This document shows, in pieces, positions 33,627 to 40,851 of a stretch of 41,854 nucleotides of DNA. The notes beneath the pieces are model-generated. The model worked only from the letters and a program-made list of their open reading frames with translations. It did not search any database and was not told the DNA's origin. Location: positions 1 through 41,854 of the forward strand of contig JAJZGH010000005.1 in NCBI GenBank assembly GCA_021798635.1, written 5' to 3'. Position numbers and translations under genes: made by a program. The stretch's first letter is position 1; each line of letters starts with the position of its first letter. The DNA comes from Planctomycetota bacterium. Its GTDB lineage: Bacteria > Planctomycetota > Phycisphaerae > WQYP01.

Positions 33627-34067
33627 ATGGAACAGGCACAGGAAATCTTTAAGACATTTCTCCATGACCATGGGCAAAAATACACGGAAGAGCGGCGTGT
33701 CGTGCTGGAAGTCATTCAGAGCTTTGATCGCCCATTTGAAGCCGAGGAATTACTGCTGGCGCTGCGCCGACAACAGCACCGCGTCAGCAAGGCCACGGTG
33801 TACCGCACGCTTAAACATCTGGTGGAATGCCTGCTGGTGAACCAGATTTTCTTCGGTACCGGGAAGCAGAGTTATTATGATTTTGTCGGAACGCAACGCG
33901 GCCACGACCATCTGGTGGATGTCCAAACCGGAAAAATTATTCCCTTTTCCAGCCCGGAAATCGCGGCTTTAAGAGATCGCATTGCCCAGGAAATGGGGTT
34001 TACGTCGGTCGCCCACCGCTTTCAGATACTTGGAAAGCCCATGGAAAATCAGCGCGGGGCGCATTGA
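33627..34067 (+). CDS. Fur-family transcriptional regulator lacking CXXC
   Basis: A 146-residue protein from ATG 33627. The winged helix shows KYTEERRVVLEVIQSFDRPFEAEELLLAL and SKATVYRTLKHLVECLL, the diagnostic Fur recognition helix region (S-x-A-T-V-Y-R-T-L). The dimerisation part has RGHDHLVDVQTGKIIPF, where most Fur proteins read H-H-H-x-H-h-x-C-x-x-C-G. The two structural-zinc Cys pairs are absent; the only Cys is Cys68. His93 and His95 remain, so a regulatory metal site is still possible. It could sense iron, manganese, nickel, zinc or peroxide; this cannot be told. It is divergent from the VWA gene and convergent with phoU, separated by 9 bases. Confidence 0.88.
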   Translation: MEQAQEIFKTFLHDHGQKYTEERRVVLEVIQSFDRPFEAEELLLALRRQQHRVSKATVYRTLKHLVECLLVNQIFFGTGKQSYYDFVGTQRGHDHLVDVQTGKIIPFSSPEIAALRDRIAQEMGFTSVAHRFQILGKPMENQRGAH

Positions 34068-34076
34068 CGCAACCCA

Positions 34077-34739
34077 TTAATGGACATGGCGGATAATTTG
34101 GCCGCGCACCAGAAATACCACTTCTTCGGCAATGTTGGTGCAATGATCCGCGATGCGTTCAAAGTTTTTCGCAATCATAATCATCGCCAGATCAGCCGGT
34201 ACATTCTGCGTGTCCGCCACCATGCCGGCCTGCAGGTCTTGATAAATCTGATGGTAGAGTGCATCGATGACATCATCGCCCCGGCACACTTCAGAAGCTA
34301 AAGCCGGATCGCTTAACCCCAGACATTTGGTGGTATCTTCCACCTGCTTAAGCGTGGATTCAGCCATGGTTTTTAATTCATGGGGAATCTGTGAGACTGT
34401 CGCGGAGAACGATGGAACCATCAGCGCGATGTTGTAGGCGCAATCGCCGATGCGCTCCAAATCACTGTTAATTTTTACAATGGCAAAAACCGTGCGGAGA
34501 TCCGAGGCGGCGGGCTTATGCTCGGAAAGCATATTGATGGCGGCGCGTTCAATTCTGACTTCCTCGGCGTCAATTTGTTCCTCAGTATCGGGCACGCCCT
34601 GCGCGATATCAGGCCGGCAATGAATCACCGCTTGCGTAACTTGCTCGACCGCTCCCTGGACCAATGCAGCCATGTCCACGCAACGATGATGCAGAAGTTC
34701 CAGGGCTTCAACAAACTGAATCGACACGGGCTGCTCCAC
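34077..34739 (-). CDS. phoU: Phosphate signalling complex protein PhoU
   Basis: A 220-residue protein made of two three-helix PhoU repeats. Repeat one: CVDMAALVQGAVEQVTQAV, DTEEQIDAEEVRIERAAINML. Between the repeats is SDLRTVFAIVKINSDLERIGDCAYNIA, with the E-R-I-G-D-x-x-x-N motif. Repeat two: STLKQVEDTTKCLGLSDPALA and ending DLAMIMIAKNFERIADHCTNIAEEVVFLV, with the E-R-I-A-D-H-x-x-N-I metal-binding motif. PhoU binds Fe/Mn clusters and inhibits PhoR/PhoB signalling when phosphate is plentiful. It normally follows pstSCAB; here it stands alone, convergent with the Fur-family gene. The PHS symporter with a Pho-box-like repeat in the same window makes a phosphate-regulon link plausible. Confidence 0.93.
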   Translation of the reverse strand: MEQPVSIQFVEALELLHHRCVDMAALVQGAVEQVTQAVIHCRPDIAQGVPDTEEQIDAEEVRIERAAINMLSEHKPAASDLRTVFAIVKINSDLERIGDCAYNIALMVPSFSATVSQIPHELKTMAESTLKQVEDTTKCLGLSDPALASEVCRGDDVIDALYHQIYQDLQAGMVADTQNVPADLAMIMIAKNFERIADHCTNIAEEVVFLVRGQIIRHVH

Positions 34740-34909
34740 GTATAAGGCATAGACCTACAAACTTGACGTAATTATAACCCGGCAAGTACCCCGGAGCGAA
34801 CGGCAGATAATTTTCGTGCCGGGTGCAGGTTGACGAATGTGGGTATAATAGCGAGTGGGCATGAAGACGGTTTATGCTGCGGGCGGTGGTTCTGGAAAGG
34901 GTTGTGACC

Positions 34910-36223
34910 ATGACAAACAAGATATTATCCAGACCGGCAGTGCGTTATGGCATGGCGTATCTGGTGTTGCTGATCGGGGGTTCGGCGATCCATACATACG
35001 CCCAGAATTACCCCGCCTATTCGGGCTACACACCCTACTATTCGCAGCCTTATACTCCGCCGCCACCGCCGGTTGCCCCCCCGCCACCGGCTTATGCGCC
35101 GGTTTACGGGCCGCCGGTCATGGCTACTCCGCAAATTGTCGCACCGCTTAGCGCCCAGCAGATTGATGATCTTGTGGCTCCTATTGCGCTGTATCCGGAC
35201 GCGCTGCTGGCCCAGCTTCTGCCGGCCAGCACGTACCCGCAGGAGGTGGCGTTGGCGGCCCAGTGGTTGCAATATAATCCGAATCCCAGCGAAGTTGTCA
35301 TTGATATGCAAAACTGGGACGCGTCCATTAAAGCCTTGGTACATTATCCGAACGTCCTGGAAAATATGAATGCAAATATGCAGTGGACCGACGCCCTGGG
35401 CGTGGCTTTTTTGAATCAGCAGGCGGACGTTATGCAGGCGATTCAACAATTGCGGGCACAGGCTATCGCGGCTGGGACGTTACAATCCACCCCGCAACAG
35501 CAGGTCATATCCCAGAACGGAACCATCTGGATTGAGCCGGCGAACCCGCAAATCGTGTATGTGCCGCAGTATGATCCGAGCCTGGTTTACAGCCAGCAAC
35601 CGCAGAATTTCATTGGTCCGTACCTGACGTTCAGCTTGGGTTTTGCCATTGGGAATTGGCTGAATAACGATTGCGATTGGCAAAATAACTGGGTCAATGC
35701 GGGCCAGAGCTGGGATCATAACTGGCGGCAGGATAATCGGGGGCAATGGATGCGTAATCGGCAGGCGGTTCGCGATAATCGTCGCGGATTCGGCCCAGCG
35801 CGACCACTGCCGCAGCGATGGAGGCGCAACGCGCGGGTGCCATTTCCCGCCCTGCCTCCCAATATGGCACAGCGTGGTGCGATTCGGCAATACCGCGGCT
35901 GGCCCAACCAGGCACCGGTGAATCGTCCGGGTCCGGCAATCCGCCCGGGAAACAATGGCCGCAGGTTTACGCCACAACCGCCGGCTCGCGTATTCGGTGG
36001 AAATTATCGCAGCGATAACAACGTTATTCGCGCCCGGAATCGGGGACGCCAAAGCCTCCGAGCCTTTCACAATCAGCAGCGCCAGGGCCGGGGGAACCGT
36101 CCGGAATATCGTGCACCGCAGCGGCAGCAAAGGCAGGCTCCGCCGGCGTTTCACGGCATGAATTCCAGTCGGCAGGTGCAGCAGGACGCACAGCGCGGCC
36201 GGCAATCCATGCGCCGCCGGTGA
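34910..36223 (+). CDS. DUF3300 domain secreted protein
   Basis: A 437-residue protein from ATG 34910. A signal peptide (MTNKILSRPAVRYGMAYLVLLIGGSAIHTYAQ) is followed by a Pro/Tyr-rich linker (SGYTPYYSQPYTPPPPPVAPPP). The DUF3300 domain is at about 75-240: LVAPIALYPDALLAQLLPASTYPQEVALAAQWL, WDASIKALVHYPNVLENMNANMQWTDALGVAFLNQQADVMQAIQQLR, then WIEPANPQIVYVPQYDPSLVY. The C-terminal 190 residues are low-complexity and rich in Arg, Asn, Gln and Gly with Trp/Pro. The function of DUF3300 is unknown; the family often lies next to DUF2950, as here. It is likely periplasmic or surface associated. The tail looks natively disordered and may bind nucleic acid or polysaccharide, which is speculation. Confidence 0.85.
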   Translation: MTNKILSRPAVRYGMAYLVLLIGGSAIHTYAQNYPAYSGYTPYYSQPYTPPPPPVAPPPPAYAPVYGPPVMATPQIVAPLSAQQIDDLVAPIALYPDALLAQLLPASTYPQEVALAAQWLQYNPNPSEVVIDMQNWDASIKALVHYPNVLENMNANMQWTDALGVAFLNQQADVMQAIQQLRAQAIAAGTLQSTPQQQVISQNGTIWIEPANPQIVYVPQYDPSLVYSQQPQNFIGPYLTFSLGFAIGNWLNNDCDWQNNWVNAGQSWDHNWRQDNRGQWMRNRQAVRDNRRGFGPARPLPQRWRRNARVPFPALPPNMAQRGAIRQYRGWPNQAPVNRPGPAIRPGNNGRRFTPQPPARVFGGNYRSDNNVIRARNRGRQSLRAFHNQQRQGRGNRPEYRAPQRQQRQAPPAFHGMNSSRQVQQDAQRGRQSMRRR

Positions 36224-36272
36224 TGGCAGACCAACGTCTCAACGAGTTTGAAAATCTTTTTCGGAGAAGTTT

Positions 36273-37289
36273 ATGATTACAGGTAGCAACAGTTCTAAGT
36301 GTGTGGTGGCCGCGATGCTGGTGTCGGGAACGCTTATTCTGGCCTGTGCAGGGTGCCAGAGCCGGAACCCAACCAATGCGAACGCGGCAGCGCTGGGGCA
36401 GCCGATGCGGCAAAGCCAAACGGGGCGGCCCGGGGTGGGGCAGGAATTGTTTCCCAGTGATGATGCGGCGGCGGCGGCGTTGCTGGCTGCGGTCAAAACG
36501 CAAAATCACGCGAAACTGCATTTGATCTTCGGGCCGACAATGAAAACGCTCGTTTCCGGTGATAAGGTGGAGGATCACCGCCATTTTGAAGAGTTTGTGG
36601 CCCATGCCAAACAAAAATTCTGGCTCGAGAAAAAAAATGCCGATACCTCGATCGTTCATATTGGCAATAAGAATTGGCCGTTCCCCATCCCCATTGTTCG
36701 GCTTACCGATGGCAAATGGTTTTTTGATACTCAGGCGGGAAAGGCGGAAATTTTGGCGCGGCGAATCGGAGCCGATGAACTTGATACGATTAAAGTTTGC
36801 GAGGCATATGTGCTGGCTCAACAGCAATATGCAGGCACGTATCATGATGGCGCGGATGTCTTGCGGTACGCCCGGCGGCTGGTAAGTAAACCGGGCACAC
36901 AAGACGGCCTGTACTGGCCGGCCGCAGTTGGCCAACAGGAAAGTCCTTTCGGGCCGCTGGCCGCGCAAGCCGCCGCTGAGGGCTACACGCCCGGGGCGCA
37001 CAAAACTACCGGACCGCATCCATTTAACGGCTACTATTTTCGTATTCTCACCCGGCAGGGGTCGGCCGCACCGGGCGGAAAATACAACTATGTCATCAAT
37101 GGGAATATGATTGCGGGTTTTGCCCTTGTTGCGTTTCCCGCCAAATATGGTTCCTCGGGAATTATGACGTTTATTGTCAATCAGCAAGGCCGGGTGTATC
37201 AAAAAGACTTGGGACCGGATACCTTATCGATCGCCCGGCGCATGACGCGTTATAACCCGGATAAATCGTGGACGCTCATACAGGAATGA
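36273..37289 (+). CDS. DUF2950 family lipoprotein
   Basis: A 338-residue protein with GGAGAAG just upstream of its ATG. The signal ends in a lipobox (LILACAGC, Cys about 28), so it is a predicted lipoprotein. The DUF2950 body begins at FPSDDAAAAALLAAVKTQNHAKLHLIFGP and has NWPFPIPIVRLTDGKWFFDTQAGKAEILARRIG, ANELDTIKVCEAYVLAQQQYA-like ADELDTIKVCEAYVLAQQQYA, GLYWPAA, and FNGYYFRILTRQG...YVINGNMIAGFALVAFPAKYGSSGIMTFIVNQQGRVYQKDLG. The family has no known function. It lies 49 bases downstream of the DUF3300 gene and is probably cotranscribed; this pairing is common in bacteria. Confidence 0.88.
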   Translation: MITGSNSSKCVVAAMLVSGTLILACAGCQSRNPTNANAAALGQPMRQSQTGRPGVGQELFPSDDAAAAALLAAVKTQNHAKLHLIFGPTMKTLVSGDKVEDHRHFEEFVAHAKQKFWLEKKNADTSIVHIGNKNWPFPIPIVRLTDGKWFFDTQAGKAEILARRIGADELDTIKVCEAYVLAQQQYAGTYHDGADVLRYARRLVSKPGTQDGLYWPAAVGQQESPFGPLAAQAAAEGYTPGAHKTTGPHPFNGYYFRILTRQGSAAPGGKYNYVINGNMIAGFALVAFPAKYGSSGIMTFIVNQQGRVYQKDLGPDTLSIARRMTRYNPDKSWTLIQE

Positions 37290-37298
37290 TGGGGCGCT

Positions 37299-38666
37299 AT
37301 GACCGATATTGACCTGATTCTTGCGCCCGAGATCCCGGCGGCATTGGGCGATGGAACGCCTGTAACCCCGGCGCTAACGCCGATGCCGATGGTGTACGGC
37401 GTGATAATCCCCGTGTACAACCACGGCGGAACCCTCGCAAAAGTCATTGACGAGGTCCTGGAAAAAATTCCGGAAGCGACGGTTTTTGTCATCAATGACG
37501 GCAGCACCGATTCCACGGCGGACGTGTTGCGGGAACTGGAATTACAGTATCCGGCAGGCCCCCATTGCGCGCTACAAATTGTGCATCATCGGCACAATCA
37601 GGGGAAAGGTGCCGCGCTATTAACCGGCTTTTTTGCCGCGCGGGAGGCCGGTTGCACCCATGCGATCACCATTGACTCCGATGGGCAACATCGGGTAACT
37701 GATATTTTTCGACTCATGCAGATAGGTCAACTATTTCCTGATGATTTAATTATCGGAGATCGGCAGATGGACTTTGCTGATGTCCCGGCACGCAGCAAAC
37801 ACGGACGGGATATGTCCCGGTTCTGGATGCTTTTGCAAACGGGCCAAGATGTACCGGATACGCAATGCGGGTTAAGAATTTATCCCCTACGGCACACCCT
37901 GACGCTGACCCACCTGTTCCGGCGATTTGATTTTGAAACCGAAACACTGGTTCGCCACGCCTGGGCAGGCTTGCAAGTGCGATCGTCCCCGATCACGTGT
38001 ATTTATTTTACCGCCGACGACCGCATTACCCATTTTCGCCCCGTGCGGGACACGATTCGCGGCGTACGGCTGAACGTTCTGCTGACCACGTGGCGGATTA
38101 TCAATCCTGTGCCGTGCCGCAAATGCCAGGTTTCTTATCAGAGGCCGCACGTCTCCTGGCGGGATTGGTCAAGTTGGCGGTTCTGGAAGCGACAACTTGG
38201 ATTAGCTCAATGTGATGCTTTGGCGGATGCCATGCTGGCCACGGCCGTTGGCGTGGGAGTGCTTATAGCTGTGCTCCCGCTTTATGGAATTCAGACAGTG
38301 CTGGCTATCTACACGGCTCGTCGCTTACATATTAACATTCCTGTAACGCTTCTGGCCACGCAAATATCCCTTCCGCCGTTTATTCCGATTTTAATATTTA
38401 TGAACGTTCAAACCGGCTATTTGATTTTGCATGGCAGGCTGCTGTCTCCGGAGTTTATGGTACATCAGCAACTCTCCTGGCAGGGAATTTTTTCCACCTA
38501 TCTGATGCCCATGTTGCTTGGCGGATTAATTTGCGGATTATCGCTTGGCACCGCCGCTGTGCTGATTACGCGTGCCATGCTGGGACGCATGCACCGCCAA
38601 TCAGCGGCAACGCGTGCGGCCGTGCCGCATGATTCAGCGACCGGAAATGCTGAAATGACAACGTAA
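37299..38666 (+). CDS. Family 2 glycosyltransferase fused to DUF2062 membrane domain
   Basis: A 455-residue fusion. Residues about 28-260 are a GT-A glycosyltransferase: YGVIIPVYNHGGTLAKVIDEVL, VFVINDGSTDST, HNQGKGAALLTGFFAAREAGCTHAITIDSDGQH with the DxD-type acidic motif, and later TQCGLRIYP. This resembles DPM1/DPG synthase-type enzymes that use polyprenyl phosphate. Residues about 295-440 match DUF2062: a helix pair around ALADAMLATAVGVGVLIAVLPLYGIQTVLAIYTARRL and PFIPILIFMNVQTGYLI, with a last helix near YLMPMLLGGLICGLSLG. DUF2062 is often adjacent to such transferases; fusion is less common. It starts 9 bases after the DUF2950 stop. Likely role: building envelope glycolipid or glycan. 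Confidence 0.85.
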   Translation: MTDIDLILAPEIPAALGDGTPVTPALTPMPMVYGVIIPVYNHGGTLAKVIDEVLEKIPEATVFVINDGSTDSTADVLRELELQYPAGPHCALQIVHHRHNQGKGAALLTGFFAAREAGCTHAITIDSDGQHRVTDIFRLMQIGQLFPDDLIIGDRQMDFADVPARSKHGRDMSRFWMLLQTGQDVPDTQCGLRIYPLRHTLTLTHLFRRFDFETETLVRHAWAGLQVRSSPITCIYFTADDRITHFRPVRDTIRGVRLNVLLTTWRIINPVPCRKCQVSYQRPHVSWRDWSSWRFWKRQLGLAQCDALADAMLATAVGVGVLIAVLPLYGIQTVLAIYTARRLHINIPVTLLATQISLPPFIPILIFMNVQTGYLILHGRLLSPEFMVHQQLSWQGIFSTYLMPMLLGGLICGLSLGTAAVLITRAMLGRMHRQSAATRAAVPHDSATGNAEMTT

Positions 38667-38828
38667 GCGGGCTGGCCAGGAAGCCGGTTGATCATATCAT
38701 GGACTAATCCCGAGGCCCCAAATAAGTTTCCGGTTTGGCCCGCAATCCCAGGCCGCACCCCCGGCTAAGCCGGCGGCTGTGCGAGGGACGATAGGCCGGA
38801 TTTTGAGGATTTTATCGGTGAGTTGTTC

Positions 38829-39626
38829 CTAATCCGTGGAGAATTCCTTTTCCCGATTGGCCAACTGGGACCGCAAACGGGCGATGATGCTGGAGTGCAT
38901 CTGACTGACGCGCGACTCGGACAGCTCCAGCGCGTCGCCAATTTCCTTCATGGTCATTTCTTCGTAATAATAGAGTACCAGAATCATTTTTTCCGAGCGG
39001 GACAGGCCGCGGGTTATCAAATCCTTGATGTCGCGCTGGTGCAGGATCGCCAGGGGAGAATCAGAGGCTTTGTCCTGCAGCACATCGACTTCGCGAACGT
39101 CTTTGTCACTATCGGATTCAAACCATTTCCGGGACAGGCTTACCTGGGAAACGGCGCTGGAGTCCTTGAGCATTTTTTCAAATTCATCGGCCGGCACGCC
39201 CAGATGCGCCGCAATTTCCTCCTGAGTCGGGGCACGACCCAGTTTCATTTCCAGTTGCCGGGAGGCCTGAATGACTTTGCTGGAGCGGCTGCGCACCAGG
39301 CGGGGCACCCAATCCATGTTGCGCAACTCATCGAGAATCGCTCCGCGAATGCGCGGGGCACAGTATGTTTCAAACTTCACGCCGCGGTTGGGGTCGAATG
39401 ATTCAATGGCATCTTTCAGTCCGAATGATCCGGCCTGAATAAGATCATCGAGATCCACCTCATCGGGCAATTTGGAATAAATACGATCGGCGTTATAGCG
39501 CACCAAAGGCAGATATTCCATCATGAGCAAATTGCGCATCACTTCGGTTTTGTGGGCTTTGAACTTTTTCCAGACATCATTGATGTCTTGTTCAACTGCC
39601 GCGGTAGTTGTGCGAGTTTTTGCCAT
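38829..39626 (-). CDS. FliA/WhiG-like sigma-28-type RNA polymerase sigma factor
   Basis: A 265-residue sigma factor from ATG 39626 (MAKTRTTTAAVEQD), chosen because AAGGAG lies at correct spacing; the frame is open 68 codons further but that is not family-like. Region 2: MMEYLPLVRYNADRIYSKLPDEVDLDDLIQAGSFGLKDAIESFDPNRGVKFETYCAPRIRGAILDELRNMDWVPRLVRSRSSK, very close to FliA/WhiG/SigF-type. Region 3: EMKLGRAPTQEEIAAHLGVPADEFEKML. Region 4: RSEKMILVLYYYEEMTMKEIGDALELSESRVSQMHSSIIARLR, with the 4.2 helix-turn-helix. In planctomycetes such factors exist away from flagellar genes and their regulons are mostly unknown, so I give no gene symbol. It is convergent with the GT2/DUF2062 gene. Confidence 0.92.
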   Translation of the reverse strand: MAKTRTTTAAVEQDINDVWKKFKAHKTEVMRNLLMMEYLPLVRYNADRIYSKLPDEVDLDDLIQAGSFGLKDAIESFDPNRGVKFETYCAPRIRGAILDELRNMDWVPRLVRSRSSKVIQASRQLEMKLGRAPTQEEIAAHLGVPADEFEKMLKDSSAVSQVSLSRKWFESDSDKDVREVDVLQDKASDSPLAILHQRDIKDLITRGLSRSEKMILVLYYYEEMTMKEIGDALELSESRVSQMHSSIIARLRSQLANREKEFSTD

Positions 39627-40188
39627 GGGTCGCTCCTTGACCAGACCAGCACCGGAACGGATGATGACTCCCATATCCGTAGGGCGCAAAACACACGTGG
39701 GCCTCATGCCCCCTGAATTTTCCATGTAACGTTGTGGCGCGACGATGGTTGATTGGCGAAACCGTGAACAACCCATCGACCAAGGGTGAGGGAATAGCGC
39801 AACCGACGATCCCCACCAGTGGGCGCGCAAATTTATATTTTGAGCGGATTAAAAAATAACATGTTGATGATAATGTATTAACGGCGGCACCCGAGGCGGC
39901 ACGGAGGACGTCCGTCCCGTGAAGGTTGTTGGTCAAATTTCGGAATAAACCAAGCATATCGAATCCATTCGTTGCTTTGGGCGGCTTTCCCTGCCTCATA
40001 AGAGTATCAAACTGTATCAGCACAGTGACCAGTTTTTTTCGACTCTGATACTCTCGCGAACTGTACAGCGATTCCAGCTTTGGGCACCGGACTGAACACC
40101 GCCCGGAATAAAACGCTCATGCCAGCGCCGCTGACTTGCCAGATAGTGTAACACGGCTGTTTTGGAAAGCAAGAGCATTTTTATCGGG
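39627..40188. other. 562-base gene-poor region upstream of the sigma factor gene
   Basis: No convincing gene on either strand. The part next to the sigma factor start should hold its promoter. At 39842-39884 the sequence is strongly AT-rich. At 40001-40060 there is a 9-bp inverted repeat with a T-run in its loop (separate entry). A possible small RNA cannot be excluded. Confidence 0.5.
40001..40054 (+). terminator. Inverted repeat with T-run, possible terminator or small-RNA end
   Basis: AGAGTATCA at 40001-40009 pairs perfectly with TGATACTCT at 40046-40054. Inside it, AACTG...CAGTT followed by a run of seven T (40033-40039) makes a second, smaller hairpin with the features of an intrinsic terminator on the plus strand. 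No gene lies upstream on the plus strand, which is why a small RNA ending here is worth considering. Confidence 0.35.
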
Positions 40189-40755
40189 CTAATTTGCCGC
40201 TTGCACGCCCAGCAGGTGCACCCGAAACTTCAGCGTGCTGTTGGCGGGGATCCCGCTGCCCGGAGGGGATTGATCACCGTAGGCCAGGGCCGGCGGAATG
40301 ATCAGTTCACGAACTCCGCCCACCCGCATACCTTTTACGCCGATATCCCAACCGGAAATAACCTGCCCGGCACCCAGCACAAATGGGAACGGCTGATTGC
40401 CGTGAAGCTTGCTGGCGTCAAAAACTTTGCCGTTCATTAACATGCCCGTGTAATGCACAATCGCGGTTTCGCCATCTTTCGCCACCGGGCCTGTGCCGAT
40501 TTTAATATCTTTGATAATCAATCCGTCCGCGAGTTTGCGCACATGTTCGGCCTGGGTGGCCGGGGCAGTGGTCGCGGTGGCCGTGGTGGCCGCGGGCGTT
40601 GCGCCGGCGGGGACGACTGCGGTGGCATTGGCCGGGGTCGCCGGCGCTGACGACGCCGCCGGGGTCTGTTGCGAACCCGAGTTGCCGCAGCCAACGAGAG
40701 CCAGTGTGAGGGTGGAAGTTAAAGTAAACATGAATGCTCTGGGCAGGATTTTCAT
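40189..40755 (-). CDS. FKBP-type peptidyl-prolyl cis-trans isomerase lipoprotein
   Basis: A 188-residue protein. Signal with lipobox LALVGC (Cys23) predicts a lipid anchor. An Ala/Thr/Pro-rich linker (about 28-75) leads into one FKBP domain: KDIKIGTGPVAKDGETAIVHYTGMLMNGKVFDASKLHGNQPFPFVLGAGQVISGWDIGVKGMRVGGVRELIIPPALAYGDQSPPGSGIPANSTLKFRVHL (shown here as family pieces). The hallmark residues VHYTG, F-D-A-S, G-x-V-I-x-G-W, G-M-R-V-G and Y-G are all present. It catalyses prolyl isomerisation of exported proteins in the periplasm or at the outer membrane. Single gene; the M29 aminopeptidase lies upstream on the same strand after about 100 bases. Confidence 0.92.
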   Translation of the reverse strand: MKILPRAFMFTLTSTLTLALVGCGNSGSQQTPAASSAPATPANATAVVPAGATPAATTATATTAPATQAEHVRKLADGLIIKDIKIGTGPVAKDGETAIVHYTGMLMNGKVFDASKLHGNQPFPFVLGAGQVISGWDIGVKGMRVGGVRELIIPPALAYGDQSPPGSGIPANSTLKFRVHLLGVQAAN

Positions 40756-40851
40756 TTTTGATGATCCTCAAAAAAGGGGTTCACAAACGCTTCGTCTATA
40801 TTATGCACGATCGTTGCGGCCTGGACAAACACCTGGACAAATCAAAGACAG

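Noticed and set aside
35480..36205. A 241-codon open frame on the minus strand
   Set aside because: It is antisense to the low-complexity tail of the DUF3300 gene; composition (Arg/Pro/Ile-rich) follows from the Gln/Asn/Arg codons on the other strand.
38761..38773. CCGGCTAAGCCGG inverted repeat as a terminator between convergent genes
   Set aside because: The loop is one base, too small to form a normal hairpin, and there is no T-run; chance in GC-rich sequence is likely.
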